Source: Desmospora activa DSM 45169
GTDB lineage: Bacteria; Bacillota; Bacilli; Thermoactinomycetales; DSM-45169
DNA: 64,000 nt
Direction: 5' to 3'
Assembly (NCBI RefSeq): GCF_003046315.1
Contig: NZ_PZZP01000001.1
Span: forward strand, 1,302,001 to 1,366,000
In this document: in pieces, positions 16,432 to 25,722 of the stretch
Layout of the letters: every line of letters starts with the position of its first letter
How positions within the stretch are numbered: the first letter of the stretch is position 1
Position numbers and translations under genes: made by a program
The notes under the pieces: model-generated
The model's database searches: none
Told to the model about the DNA's origin: nothing
What the model saw: the letters and a program-made list of their open reading frames with translations, nothing else

Positions 16432-17280
16432 GTGAGCAAGCGTCGCTGGCGTGTTAGCCCATTGCCTGGTTTTGGGCCAACGATGGGCTTTACGCTTCTT
16501 TATGTAAGCTTGATTGTGTTGATCCCTTTATCCGCTATTTTTATAAAGACAATCGGTCTCGGTTGGTCCGACTTTTGGAACGTTGTTACCGAACCACGGG
16601 TGGTTGCCTCCTATCGCCTCAGTTTGTTAACGTCGCTTGCAGCAGCGGGAATCAATGTGGTTTTTGGTGTGTTAGTAGCATGGGTGCTGGTCCGTTATCA
16701 TTTTCCCGGTAAAAAGCTGATGGACGGATTGGTCGATCTGCCCTTTGCTTTACCGACAGCAATCGCCGGAATCGCGTTAACCTCTTTGTATACTCCCAAT
16801 GGTTGGCTGGGGAAGTGGCTCGATCCTTTTGGAATCGATGTGGCTTATACTCCGATTGGAATTACAGTTGCGCTAACGTTTATCGGATTGCCGTTTGTAG
16901 TACGAACGGTTCAACCGGTGTTGCAAACGTTGAACAAGGAAGTGGAGGAAGCGGCATCCTCGTTAGGTGCAACACCTGCGCAAACCTTTTTCCGGGTAAT
17001 ACTTCCGGAGTTACTTCCAGCTGTGGTAACCGGCTTTGTACTCGCCTTTTCTCGGGCGTTGGGGGAGTATGGGTCGGTGGTGTTTATCTCCGGTAATATG
17101 CCGTTTAAAACGGAAATTGCACCGCTGATTATCATGACAAAACTGGAACAGTTTGATTATGAAGGAGCGGCCGCAGTCGCTTTTGTCATGTTGTTACTTT
17201 CTTTTATCCTGCTGATCCTGATCAACGGTTTTCAAACTCATTGGGAAAATCGAAGAAGCAAATGGAGAGGGGTGCATTGA
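16432..17280 (+). CDS. cysT: Sulfate ABC transporter permease CysT
   Basis: This 282-residue inner-membrane permease has about six hydrophobic segments and the permease EAA-like loop EEAASSLGATPAQTFFRVILP that contacts the ATPase. The sequence FSRALGEYGSVVFISGNMPFKTEI is typical of CysT/CysU. It starts at GTG 16432 after GGGGAG, 15 bases beyond sbp, and ends where cysW appears to begin. Confidence 0.92.
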   Translation: MSKRRWRVSPLPGFGPTMGFTLLYVSLIVLIPLSAIFIKTIGLGWSDFWNVVTEPRVVASYRLSLLTSLAAAGINVVFGVLVAWVLVRYHFPGKKLMDGLVDLPFALPTAIAGIALTSLYTPNGWLGKWLDPFGIDVAYTPIGITVALTFIGLPFVVRTVQPVLQTLNKEVEEAASSLGATPAQTFFRVILPELLPAVVTGFVLAFSRALGEYGSVVFISGNMPFKTEIAPLIIMTKLEQFDYEGAAAVAFVMLLLSFILLILINGFQTHWENRRSKWRGVH

Positions 17281-18148
17281 AATAGCGGAACCGACAATCC
17301 AACCCCCGCAAACAGCTATCCCGTCACCCCGTAAAAGGTCTTGGGGGAAGCTTCTCATCCCCTGGATCTTGATTGCGTGTGCTGCTTTGTTTCTGCTCCT
17401 GTTTTTGATTGCTCCCTTGGTGGTTATCTTTGTGGAAGCTTTTAAACAAGGGTGGTTTGGATATACACAGGCGATTCAAGATCCTGATGCGCTGGCGGCA
17501 ATCCAGTTGACGCTTTTAACTGCCGTCATCGCCGTCCCAATCAATACCATATTTGGATTAGCGGCTTCATGGGCGATCGCGAAGTTTTCCTTCCGCGGTA
17601 AACAAACCTTGATCAGCCTCATTGATCTTCCCTTCTCCATCTCTCCCGTGATCGCCGGCCTCGTATTCGTTTTGCTCTTCGGAGCACAGGGGTGGTGGGG
17701 GCCGTGGTTGTCGGAGCGGGGAATCGATATCATTTTTGCTGTTCCGGGAATTGTGTTGGCGACGTTGTTTGTCACGTTTCCGTTTGTAGCCCGTACGTTG
17801 ATTCCCCTGATGCAATCCCAGGGAAGGGAGGACGAAGAGGCGGCGATTAGCTTGGGAGCCAGCGGGTGGCAAACCTTTTGGCGGGTCACCTTGCCTAATA
17901 TTAAGTGGGGACTTCTTTACGGAGTGATTCTTTGTAATGCCAGAGCAATGGGGGAATTTGGGGCGGTATCCGTGGTCTCCGGTCATATCCGCGGCATGAC
18001 CAACACGATTCCGCTCCATGTGGAGATCCTATACAATGAGTATCTGTTTACGGCTTCATTTGCAGTCGCTTCTCTGCTGACACTGCTGGCATTAATCACG
18101 TTAATCGCCAAAAGTATCGTTGAGTGGAAAGTGGGCCGGGATCTGTAA
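17276..18148 (+). CDS. cysW: Sulfate ABC transporter permease CysW (apparent ATT start)
   Basis: This second permease has the EAA loop DEEAAISLGASGWQTFWRVTLP and AMGEFGAVSVVSGHI. The first ATG/GTG/TTG in frame is TTG 17369, which falls inside the first membrane helix. The frame is open upstream to 17222 and encodes a hydrophilic leader (EIAEPTIQPPQTAIPSPRKR) typical for CysW. No usual start codon exists there; ATT 17276 sits 8 bases after GGAG (17264-17267) and overlaps the cysT stop. Translation from ATT, giving 290 residues, is inferred. A sequencing error or recoding is the alternative. Confidence 0.85.
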   Translation: MEIAEPTIQPPQTAIPSPRKRSWGKLLIPWILIACAALFLLLFLIAPLVVIFVEAFKQGWFGYTQAIQDPDALAAIQLTLLTAVIAVPINTIFGLAASWAIAKFSFRGKQTLISLIDLPFSISPVIAGLVFVLLFGAQGWWGPWLSERGIDIIFAVPGIVLATLFVTFPFVARTLIPLMQSQGREDEEAAISLGASGWQTFWRVTLPNIKWGLLYGVILCNARAMGEFGAVSVVSGHIRGMTNTIPLHVEILYNEYLFTASFAVASLLTLLALITLIAKSIVEWKVGRDL

Positions 18149-18179
18149 CGGAATGATGTGATCGTAGGGGGGGCCATCG

Positions 18180-19247
18180 ATGAATATTCATATCGATCAA
18201 GTGATAAAACGATTTGGCACGTTCCATGCCCTAAATGAAATTTCTCTGCAAATCAACCCCGGTGAATTGGTGGCGCTGCTAGGTCCATCGGGATCGGGAA
18301 AAACCACCTTGTTGCGAGTGATCGCCGGGCTGGAGTCTGCCGATGAAGGGGAGGTGTACATCAACGGGGACAACGTCACACTGGATGATGTACAAAAGCG
18401 TCAAGTTGGGTTTGTATTTCAGCATTATGCCCTTTTTCGCCATATGACGGTATTTGAAAATGTAGCATTTGGGTTGCGGGTACGCCCCCGACGCATCCGT
18501 CCCGCCAAAGCGGAGATTCAAGCAAAAGTATCGGAGCTGCTTGATTTGGTTCAACTGCGAGGGCTATCCAACCGCTATCCGGATCAATTGTCCGGAGGCC
18601 AGCGGCAGCGGGTAGCATTGGCGCGAGCATTGGCGGTGGAGCCAAAGGTGCTGCTGCTGGATGAACCGTTTGGTGCCTTGGATACAAAAGTACGACGAGA
18701 TCTCAGGCAGTGGTTGCGAAAGCTGCACGATGAATTGGCCATTACAACGGTGTTTGTTACCCATGATCAGGAGGAAGCATTGGAATTGGCGGATCGGGTG
18801 GTCGTGATGAATCACGGGAAAATCGAACAGGTGGGTACTCCGGAAGAGGTGTACCAATCTCCGCTTAATCCGTTTGTGTTTGATTTTATGGGGAGCGTCA
18901 ATATATTCCACGGTAGAATTGAAGATGGAATCGCCAAATTGGGGTCGATCGAAGTTGATGCATCTACAACGAAAAAATTGGATGGAGAAGCGGTCGTCGG
19001 CTATGTACGCCCACATGATGTGGAGATCATTACACAGAAGGATGAAGCCGATCTGGAAGCGAAGGTTTTGCATATCCATCCGATCGGCCCGACTGTCCGG
19101 CTAGAATTAACGCACGTGGACGACAAAGAACACATCCAGGCGGAAGTAAATCGGGAAGATTATGAGTTGCTCCAGATTAAATCTGGTGATCAAGTAGCCT
19201 TAAAATTGCGGAAGCTGGCTATATTTGAAGATAAGGTTCCATCTTAA
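18180..19247 (+). CDS. cysA: Sulfate ABC transporter ATP-binding protein CysA
   Basis: This 355-residue ATPase powers the sulfate importer. Walker [10 protein letters not shown] lies at 35-43, the signature LSGGQRQR near 137-144, and Walker [12 protein letters not shown] just after. A C-terminal TOBE-like regulatory region (residues 240-355) follows. The first 235 residues match the CysA/PotA-type nucleotide-binding domain. It is the last gene of the operon and ends at a strong terminator. Confidence 0.93.
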   Translation: MNIHIDQVIKRFGTFHALNEISLQINPGELVALLGPSGSGKTTLLRVIAGLESADEGEVYINGDNVTLDDVQKRQVGFVFQHYALFRHMTVFENVAFGLRVRPRRIRPAKAEIQAKVSELLDLVQLRGLSNRYPDQLSGGQRQRVALARALAVEPKVLLLDEPFGALDTKVRRDLRQWLRKLHDELAITTVFVTHDQEEALELADRVVVMNHGKIEQVGTPEEVYQSPLNPFVFDFMGSVNIFHGRIEDGIAKLGSIEVDASTTKKLDGEAVVGYVRPHDVEIITQKDEADLEAKVLHIHPIGPTVRLELTHVDDKEHIQAEVNREDYELLQIKSGDQVALKLRKLAIFEDKVPS

Positions 19248-19250
19248 ACA

Positions 19251-19279
19251 AAAAGCGCCTCTGATCCAGAGGCGCTTTT
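19251..19279. terminator. Bidirectional terminator between cysA and the PepSY gene
   Basis: A perfect 13-bp stem (AAAAGCGCCTCTG with CAGAGGCGCTTTT) closes a 3-base loop. A- and T-rich flanks let it act on both converging operons. Confidence 0.85.
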
Positions 19280-19303
19280 ATCCTAGCGTCTATTTTGCGG
19301 TAA

Positions 19304-20677
19304 TCAGCCCAGCCATTTTTTTAAGGAGGGGATGTGCCGGATGACCAACCAATCCAGCAACAGTACGAGGATCAAGGAGAGTCCTACCAGCGGAAACAGC
19401 AATCCCAGCACGATGACGAGTATCCCTACCCCTTTGACCAGTTTAAAATCACGTGGCAGGGTAGGAGCCCCTAATTGATTGCTCGGTTTTCGTTTCCACC
19501 ACATGATGATCCCAGTTACAGCGATGGCGACGATCCCGATGCAGACGATCAGCCCCGCCAATTGGTTTGGAAGCCCAAAATGAGTTCCTTTGTGCAAGGT
19601 GATACCGGTTGCAATGATTTTTGCCATGGGACCGTAGTCGTCGAACCGATAATCACTAAGCACCTTTCCGCTGTATTGGTCCACATGCAATGTAGCCTCA
19701 TCAGTGGATTTAGCGGGGAAAACGGAAAGGGTGTATACCCCTTTGGCATCCGCCGGAAAAAAGATATCATAGCCGGGGTGAACTTGAAGATCAGCGGCGA
19801 TAGCCACCACTTCATCGATAGAAAGAGGGGCGGCACTCGTATCTTCTGATTGTGGAACGGGTCGTTGTTCTGCTGCCCAGGGAACGTCGGCTATATCTTT
19901 GGCAGGAACGGTCGACTCCGGTTTTTCACCAAACCAAACGGCCGATGGATAACCGATACCCGCTTCTACCCCCATTTTTTGCACTTGTTCGCCCCAAAAT
20001 CCAGACCACGGCAGACCGGTCAGAATCAAAAAGGCGATTCCTAACGACAGCCAAAAAGCGGGGACAGCATGAAGATCGCGCCAAAATGTTCGCTTCCCTG
20101 CTTTAAGACGGGGAAGTATGGTCCCAAAAACACCTCGCCGTTCCCGTGGCCACCACAGATAGATACCGGTAATCAGGAGGATGAGAGCCCAACAGGCTGC
20201 CAATTCAACCAGTCGATCGCCCCATGTCCCGGCCATCAATTCCCCGTGTATTTCCTCCAGCCGATCCATCAGCCGTTTATCGTTGTTCAATTCCCCGAGA
20301 ATAGTTCCATTGTACGGATTGACAAAAACGGTGAGGGACTGGCCATCATCCGTGATGCCCACTTCAGATGAGCGGCTCTCCTCTTCTGGAGGGCGGTAAC
20401 GGGTAATGTCAGCGTCCGGATATGCTTGTCTCACTTGATCGATTTGTGCAGAGGGGTTTAAAGCCTTCCCCTCCGCCTCCACCTGATACCAGTCTTTGTA
20501 CATCATTGCTTCAATCTGGGGCTTAAACAGATAGACACCGCCGGTTACCGCCAGGATGACTAAGAACGGAGAGAAAATCATCCCCGCATAAAAATGCCAG
20601 CGCCAAATCGCGCGGAAGAGGGCTTGAGAACGTCCTTGTGTAGGAGTATCCTTCGATTGAGGCTTAATGGTGTTCAT
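19304..20677 (-). CDS. PepSY-associated membrane protein (PiuB-like)
   Basis: This 457-residue protein has a PepSY_TM layout: an N-terminal helix (WHFYAGMIFSPFLVILAVTGGVYLF), an extracytoplasmic PepSY region, further helices (ALILLITGIYLWWP, LSLGIAFLILTGLPW) and a C-terminal pair ending LLFPLVGLSLILVLLLDWLV. Members are linked to iron-siderophore or metal reduction. ATG 20677 is chosen because the upstream mini-lipoprotein gene overlaps it by 14 bp. It is the last gene of a three-gene operon with a Cys-rich DeoR regulator, suggesting metal-controlled expression. The reaction is not established. Confidence 0.82.
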   Translation of the reverse strand: MNTIKPQSKDTPTQGRSQALFRAIWRWHFYAGMIFSPFLVILAVTGGVYLFKPQIEAMMYKDWYQVEAEGKALNPSAQIDQVRQAYPDADITRYRPPEEESRSSEVGITDDGQSLTVFVNPYNGTILGELNNDKRLMDRLEEIHGELMAGTWGDRLVELAACWALILLITGIYLWWPRERRGVFGTILPRLKAGKRTFWRDLHAVPAFWLSLGIAFLILTGLPWSGFWGEQVQKMGVEAGIGYPSAVWFGEKPESTVPAKDIADVPWAAEQRPVPQSEDTSAAPLSIDEVVAIAADLQVHPGYDIFFPADAKGVYTLSVFPAKSTDEATLHVDQYSGKVLSDYRFDDYGPMAKIIATGITLHKGTHFGLPNQLAGLIVCIGIVAIAVTGIIMWWKRKPSNQLGAPTLPRDFKLVKGVGILVIVLGLLFPLVGLSLILVLLLDWLVIRHIPSLKKWLG

Positions 20678-20774
20678 GATTCTCTTGGTTCTTATGATCG
20701 GAATCCGACGAGCATGCGCTTCCCACCAAAAGCAAGCCGACACTTAGCAATACGATACTCCATTTTTTTATCAT
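20664..20774 (-). CDS. 36-residue His-rich mini-lipoprotein
   Basis: This very short gene starts at ATG 20774 after AAGGAG. It encodes a signal segment (MIKKWSIVLLSVGLLLVG) ending in a lipobox SAC (Cys21), then a short tail SDSDHKNQENHEHH rich in His, Asp and Glu. Such a tail could bind copper, iron or zinc at the membrane surface. It overlaps the upstream regulator gene by 4 bp (ATGA) and the downstream PepSY gene by 14 bp, so all three are coupled. I know of no named family. Confidence 0.7.
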   Translation of the reverse strand: MIKKWSIVLLSVGLLLVGSACSSDSDHKNQENHEHH

Positions 20775-21355
20775 GATGGATCCACTCCTTTTTGGGATGA
20801 ATGACAAGCTCTTGCGTTTCCATGTAACTGATCGCTGGCAGAAGCATGGGAGTGAAGAGAACCGCCAAACCCCACAATAAAACGCTCTGCTGTTTCTTTG
20901 GAAGCAAACGATACCACCTGTGGATGGCAACAACCAATCTCCACCTGGGGGTCAAATACAAACCAAGCATGTTCAGCACTGATGGTGGTATTGGTAAAAA
21001 AATCCTGACAGAGGACCTGTACCACCTGCCCCCGCTTCTGACGGTGACGTATAAGGCCACAATGGGGACAGCAAGCCGTTTCTACCTGTTGATCGTTTAA
21101 CATTAATCGATAGAGGAGTCGTTGATCCCCGGTGCGTTCACAGAGCGGGCATCCGCGCGATTGGTTCTCAACGGGAGTTTTCCACTCGACCCCACCATAG
21201 GTGCGACTTACCAAACCTTCTTCAATAAGCGGCTTGAGATCACGATGCACGGTCATCTCAGACACCTGCAACCGTTTGCTGAGTTCACTGATTCGCATCG
21301 TTTGGTGCTGCTGTATGAGCGCTTTCATTCGTTGGCGCCTTTCTTTTGGCATCAC
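20771..21355 (-). CDS. DeoR-type regulator fused to a Cys-rich (NosL-like) domain
   Basis: Residues 1-60 are a DeoR winged helix (RISELSKRLQVSEMTVHRDL then GLVSRTYGGVEW). Instead of the usual sugar-phosphate sensor domain, residues 65-165 hold a cysteine-rich region: CPLC (69-72), CCPHCG (95-100), Cys116 and GCCHP (142-146), ending in FASKETAERFIVGFGG. That ending resembles NosL-type copper-binding proteins. This suggests a metal-sensing repressor. It is the first gene of an operon with the His-rich lipoprotein and PepSY protein. GTG 21355 and ATG 21352 are both possible starts after GGGGGTGA. Confidence 0.72.
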   Translation of the reverse strand: MMPKERRQRMKALIQQHQTMRISELSKRLQVSEMTVHRDLKPLIEEGLVSRTYGGVEWKTPVENQSRGCPLCERTGDQRLLYRLMLNDQQVETACCPHCGLIRHRQKRGQVVQVLCQDFFTNTTISAEHAWFVFDPQVEIGCCHPQVVSFASKETAERFIVGFGGSLHSHASASDQLHGNARACHSSQKGVDPS

Positions 21356-21494
21356 GGTTTTATCACCCCCAGATGATGTGAAGTTACAACAGTTTCGCGA
21401 GTACAGTTTATTAAAGTTCGTCCCTAAAAAGAAGTAGGTAACCAGTTCTGTTTGTTAAAATATGATGACAAATCACAAAATGTATCATAACAAT

Positions 21495-21526
21495 AAAAAA
21501 ACCCGACTCCTCATAGGAGTCGGGTT
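21495..21526 (-). terminator. Terminator after fabV
   Basis: A perfect 12-bp stem (AACCCGACTCCT with AGGAGTCGGGTT) closes a 3-base loop. On the minus strand it is followed by six T, 12 bases after the fabV stop. Confidence 0.85.
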
Positions 21527-21537
21527 TTCTCACTGGC

Positions 21538-22734
21538 TTACGCCTTTGATGCTAGGCTGGGAATATCCACTTCCACATCGATTTCTTTGTCATAATCGAT
21601 GCCGTCATACTCAAATCCAAACAAGCGGAAGAAATCGGTGCGATATCCGACCAAGTCGCTCAGTTCATCGATGTTGGCGGTCTCGACTTGCTCCCACAGC
21701 TGTGTAACTGCTTCCTGAATCTCATCTTTCATTTCCCAGTCATCCAGCCGAATTCGGCCTTTGTCATCGACGGGCACTTCACCGGCATACAGTCGATCGC
21801 TAAACAGCCGCTGCATTTGCTCAATGCAGCCTTCGTGCAATCCTTTTTCTTTCATGATGCGGAAGAGCATGGATATATACAGTGGAACAACGGGGATGGC
21901 GGAGCTGGACTGTGTGACGAGGGCTTTGTTGACGGATATGTAGGCCCGTCCATCGAGTTCCTGAAGCTGATCATGGAGTTGCCGCGCAGTCGCTTCCAAA
22001 TCGTTTTTGGCGATTCCGATGGTTCCATCCCGGTAGACGGCATGGGTGAGAGCGGGACCGATGTAAGAGTAGGCGATAGTGGTCGCCCCCGGTGCCAACA
22101 AATCGGCCTCCTGCAACGCATCAATCCACATCTTCCAGTCTTCACCACCCATGACAGCCACCGTATGACGAATTTCTTCCTCGGTTGCAGGGGCGATGGT
22201 GACTTCCGACACTTTACCGCTGTGAAAGTCGACGGTTTTGTTGGTATACGGTTTTCCCGCCGGTTTAATCACCGAAGAAAACATTTCGCCGGTGACGGGG
22301 TGAACACGCTTTGGTGACGCGAGGCTGTAAACGACGAGATCCACTTGGCCCCAGTCCTGTTTAATCAGATCCAAGGTCTGCTGTTTGATCTCCTGGGAGA
22401 AGGCATCACCGTTAATCGTTTTAGCGTAGAGCCCTTCCTGTTGTGCCGCTTTTTCAAAAGCAGCCATGTTATACCAACCGGCAGTGGCGGTCCGTTTTCC
22501 TGCTGCCTGCCGCTCAAAGCAGACTCCGATAGTGGATGCGCCTGCACCAAAAGCGGAGACAATCCGCGAGGCCAAGCCATATCCGGTAGAGGATCCGATA
22601 ACCAGCACACGCTTCGGTCCCTCGATTTTGGGTTGCTCTTTTACATATTGAATCTGTTCCGTTACTTGTTGTTCACAACCGGCAGGGTGCGCAGTCGTGC
22701 AAATAAATCCTTTAAATTTCGGTTTTACGATCAT
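21538..22734 (-). CDS. fabV: Enoyl-ACP / trans-2-enoyl-CoA reductase FabV
   Basis: This 398-residue NADH-dependent enoyl reductase belongs to the long SDR-like FabV class, which performs the last step of fatty acid elongation and is insensitive to triclosan in studied cases. The cofactor motif GSSTGYG (47-53) is present. The active-site pair Tyr234-x8-Lys243 shows the FabV spacing of eight residues. The start at 22734 follows GGAGGAAAAC and gives the usual length. It has its own promoter (TTGGTA-18-TATACT) and a terminator, so it is monocistronic. Whether another enoyl reductase exists cannot be seen here. Confidence 0.93.
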   Translation of the reverse strand: MIVKPKFKGFICTTAHPAGCEQQVTEQIQYVKEQPKIEGPKRVLVIGSSTGYGLASRIVSAFGAGASTIGVCFERQAAGKRTATAGWYNMAAFEKAAQQEGLYAKTINGDAFSQEIKQQTLDLIKQDWGQVDLVVYSLASPKRVHPVTGEMFSSVIKPAGKPYTNKTVDFHSGKVSEVTIAPATEEEIRHTVAVMGGEDWKMWIDALQEADLLAPGATTIAYSYIGPALTHAVYRDGTIGIAKNDLEATARQLHDQLQELDGRAYISVNKALVTQSSSAIPVVPLYISMLFRIMKEKGLHEGCIEQMQRLFSDRLYAGEVPVDDKGRIRLDDWEMKDEIQEAVTQLWEQVETANIDELSDLVGYRTDFFRLFGFEYDGIDYDKEIDVEVDIPSLASKA

Positions 22735-22771
22735 ATTGTTTTCCTCCAAATCACTACATTCATCAATTTCT

Positions 22772-22801
22772 AGTATAACAATGCTTGATCCAGTATACCA
22801 A
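22772..22801 (-). promoter_or_regulatory. fabV promoter
   Basis: On the minus strand TTGGTA (22801-22796), 18 bp and TATACT (22777-22772) lie about 40 bases before the fabV start. Confidence 0.5.
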
Positions 22802-22875
22802 TGGTTATCCACCTTCGCATGGTTTCCTCCACACACGCAGATACTCAAGATAAGTATGAATGAGGAGGCGGCGAC

Positions 22876-24270
22876 ATGCGAAAGGAATGGTTGCAGCATT
22901 ATCGTGAGCGCATGGATTTGATCCAAGCGGAGTATCCGACGGCGTCGCCATCTGAACAGTCCCAGATGCGAGAAGAAGTGCAGAGCATCCGGCGGTGGAT
23001 GGGGGAGTTGTTGGAAGGATGGATCGCATTGGAGGAAGGGATAGCTGTATTGTTGCAAACACACCCCGAACTGGATGGAGAAGCAACGGAGGAGTTAGGG
23101 GAAGAGTTTTGGCTGGATGAACGGGTGGTACGGTCGTTTCGGCAGGGACAAGGGTATTATCAATTAAAAATGTTTCAGGAAGCACGTCCTTTTTTTGGTC
23201 ATGTGGTGGATTCGGAACCGGAATTTTTGCTCGGCAGAATTTACTTAGCTCTTTCCCAATTTCAATCCGGACAGTGGGAGGAGGCACAACGTCATTTTGA
23301 GTTGGTGTTAAAGACGGCAGAGCAAGTTCCCTTTCAAACGTTTGCCCATCACATGCTGGGCTGTGTTCAGGTGAAATGCGGACGGGAACAACAGGCAATT
23401 CGCCACTTTGAACAGGCATTAGAGCTGGATCCGGATCACGGTGACTCCTGGTTTAACCTCGGGACCTGTTATTACCGCCTCAAGAATTACCACGAGGCGA
23501 TTCCTCGTTTTTTTCATGCGTTGCGAACCAGCGAGGGGGATTGGGAGGCGATGTATTATCTGGCCTGTTGTTATGAGCGGCTGGGTCGATGGGAAAGTGT
23601 GGCGTACTGGCGGTTGGCTGCCTTTGAAGAAGTGAAACAGCCGGAAATGATGGAGGAGATCGCCCACGATTTTGAAGCGACGGGTGATATGGAGGGAGCC
23701 GTAAAATGGTATCGCAAGCTCTTACAACACGATCCCGTCAAAGTGTCGGGCTATCACGGCATCAGCTGGCATTTGTGGCAGCAGGGAGAGTACGGGGAAG
23801 CGATGGCTTTATTGAAAAAGGCGTTGACACTGGCTCCTAACGATACTGACCTTTTGTTTACATTTGTATGGTTCCGCTTTCAAGCAGGCGAATTGGATGA
23901 AATCAACCACATGATTAGCCAGCTACCGACCTCGTTGGCCAATGAGCCCCTGTGGCTGGTGCTACGCTCACGCCTTCACGCCCATCGCGATGAATGGGAT
24001 GAGGCCAAAGAAATAGCGTTGCAAGTGATCCGAGAGGCGGACACAAATGGGTTTATCCGGTCATTGGGGCATTATCAGTTGGGGCGCGTCTTTTTACAGC
24101 AACAAAATCCAGGCGAAGCCCGGCAGCATTTTCGCAAAGCGATCGAAGATGTTCCCACCTGGAATGAACCGCTGTTTTTTGAAGGGTTGTGCCACTGGCT
24201 GGAGGGAAACCCGGATGGAACACGGCAGTGTTGGGAAGCGATTCCGCTGACGGGAACAACCACGCAATAG
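22876..24270 (+). CDS. Tetratricopeptide-repeat protein
   Basis: This 464-residue soluble protein begins with a helical region and then has roughly eight to ten TPR units from residue 85 on, for example AIRHFEQALELDPDHGDSWF then NLGTCYYRLKNYHEAIPRFF. TPR arrays hold protein partners; no enzymatic domain is visible. The start ATG follows GAGGAGG. It is divergent from fabV and 11 bp upstream of ku, so it may be co-transcribed with the end-joining genes, but a functional link is only positional. Confidence 0.85.
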   Translation: MRKEWLQHYRERMDLIQAEYPTASPSEQSQMREEVQSIRRWMGELLEGWIALEEGIAVLLQTHPELDGEATEELGEEFWLDERVVRSFRQGQGYYQLKMFQEARPFFGHVVDSEPEFLLGRIYLALSQFQSGQWEEAQRHFELVLKTAEQVPFQTFAHHMLGCVQVKCGREQQAIRHFEQALELDPDHGDSWFNLGTCYYRLKNYHEAIPRFFHALRTSEGDWEAMYYLACCYERLGRWESVAYWRLAAFEEVKQPEMMEEIAHDFEATGDMEGAVKWYRKLLQHDPVKVSGYHGISWHLWQQGEYGEAMALLKKALTLAPNDTDLLFTFVWFRFQAGELDEINHMISQLPTSLANEPLWLVLRSRLHAHRDEWDEAKEIALQVIREADTNGFIRSLGHYQLGRVFLQQQNPGEARQHFRKAIEDVPTWNEPLFFEGLCHWLEGNPDGTRQCWEAIPLTGTTTQ

Positions 24271-24281
24271 GAGTGACCATT

Positions 24282-25091
24282 ATGCATACGGTATGGAAAG
24301 GATCGATCAGTTTTGGGTTAGTCCATATCCCGGTTAAGATGTACACCGCTACAAAAGAGAAAGGGGTCTCGTTTCGCAATTTGCATCGAAAGTGTAAAAC
24401 TCCGATCAAATATACGCGCACCTGCCCCCATTGCGAAATAGAAGTGCCATGGGAAGAGATTGTAAAAGGATATGAGTATGCCGACAACCAGTTTGTGCTG
24501 ATGGAGAAAGAAGAACTGGATGCGGTGATGCCGGAGAATCGAAAGTCGATTGAGATTTTGGATTTTGTGCAGTTGGAGGAGATTGATCCCGTCTATTTTG
24601 ACCGGACGTATTATCTGGGACCGGGTGATCACGGCGATCGCCCTTATGCGTTGTTGCGGGAGGCGATGCGGGAGAGTGGACGGATCGGAGTGGCCCAGGT
24701 GACGATTCGATCCAAGCAAACCTTGGGGGTGGTGCGGGTTTATCAAGGGTGCTTGGTGATGGAGACCATCTATTATCCGGATGAAGTACGGCAAGCGGAG
24801 GCGGTTCCGGATGTTCCCGGTCAAACGGAGTTGCCGGAAAAAGAGTTGGCGATGGCGCGGCAGTTGATTGAAAATCTGACGACTACCTTTAACCCTGAGC
24901 AGTATCAGGATACTTACCGTCAAGCGGTGGAAGAGATGATCGCGAAAAAGGTGAAGGGAGAAGAAGTGGTAACTGTACCGGAGAAACAGCCGGAACGGGT
25001 GGTCGATCTAATGGAAGCGCTAAAAGCCAGCCTGGAACAGACCGGGGAGAAAAAAGGGAAAGGGGGTCGCAAGAAAAAAGCCGCCAAATAG
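24282..25091 (+). CDS. ku: Non-homologous end-joining protein Ku
   Basis: This 269-residue bacterial Ku forms a ring on broken DNA ends and recruits LigD. The N-terminus MHTVWKGSISFGLVHIPV is the family hallmark, followed by the Ku core through residue 230. The last 20 residues form a Lys-rich tail (KKGKGGRKKKAAK), as in other Ku proteins where it helps DNA binding. ATG 24282 follows ATAGGAG. The separate ligase and polymerase genes lie 0.6 and 1.9 kb downstream. Confidence 0.94.
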   Translation: MHTVWKGSISFGLVHIPVKMYTATKEKGVSFRNLHRKCKTPIKYTRTCPHCEIEVPWEEIVKGYEYADNQFVLMEKEELDAVMPENRKSIEILDFVQLEEIDPVYFDRTYYLGPGDHGDRPYALLREAMRESGRIGVAQVTIRSKQTLGVVRVYQGCLVMETIYYPDEVRQAEAVPDVPGQTELPEKELAMARQLIENLTTTFNPEQYQDTYRQAVEEMIAKKVKGEEVVTVPEKQPERVVDLMEALKASLEQTGEKKGKGGRKKKAAK

Positions 25092-25095
25092 GCGA

Positions 25096-25413
25096 CTACT
25101 CTTTTCCTTGCCAATAGCGGATATGGGTCACCTCTGAGGTCGGGTTTCGGTCCACCTCTCGCCCGTTTGTATCGAGACGCACTTTTACCTGACGGTAATG
25201 TTCCACAACCCAGTTTCCTTCACGCGTCGTTTTTTCTAATTCCATTTGATAATCGGTGGTTAGGCGTGGTGTGCCCGGCTGTGATAAAGCAGGTAGGGAC
25301 TCCGGCAAAGCGGTCGTTTCACGGGCCACCAGCATCGCCACTAACATGAGATTGACGGCAATAACAGTGCCTAAGATTACCGGTATCCATCGTAAACGCA
25401 GGCGTTCTGTCAT
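25096..25413 (-). CDS. Single-pass membrane protein of unknown function
   Basis: This 105-residue protein has one N-terminal membrane helix (WIPVILGTVIAVNLMLVAML) followed by a polar region predicted outside the membrane. The start follows GGGGAGGT, good evidence that it is translated. It is convergent with ku, with 4 bp between the two stop codons. I do not recognise the family. Confidence 0.6.
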   Translation of the reverse strand: MTERLRLRWIPVILGTVIAVNLMLVAMLVARETTALPESLPALSQPGTPRLTTDYQMELEKTTREGNWVVEHYRQVKVRLDTNGREVDRNPTSEVTHIRYWQGKE

Positions 25414-25479
25414 AACGACCTCCCCTGGTTTTTTTATACCAGTGTATGGTCGAATATGGACAAAGATACGAACAGAGGA

Positions 25480-25641
25480 TTAAAGGGTACCTAAAAACAA
25501 CCACAGCGCCACAATCAAGATGGATGCTTGATATAAGACTTCCAAAATGGGTTGTCGATTGGCTTGCACCATTTGTATCAGATGATACGCACAGCGAAAA
25601 CAGATGACCACGAGAGCGATTTGGACTAACAACAGTGGCAT
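25480..25641 (-). CDS. Small two-helix membrane protein
   Basis: This 53-residue protein consists of two hydrophobic helices (LLLVQIALVVICFRCAYHLI and ASILIVALWLFLGTL) joined by a short polar turn. ATG 25641 has a GGAGGTGA site 5 bases upstream; longer in-frame starts run into the divergent ligase gene. Together with the gene at 25096-25413 it may form a small reverse-strand unit. Function unknown. Confidence 0.6.
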   Translation of the reverse strand: MPLLLVQIALVVICFRCAYHLIQMVQANRQPILEVLYQASILIVALWLFLGTL

Positions 25642-25722
25642 TACATTCACCTCCATCCCCACCCTATGTAAAGAGGAGGTTGTTTCATGCGTGGGCAAAG
25701 ACGGATCGGGGCAGGATAAACC

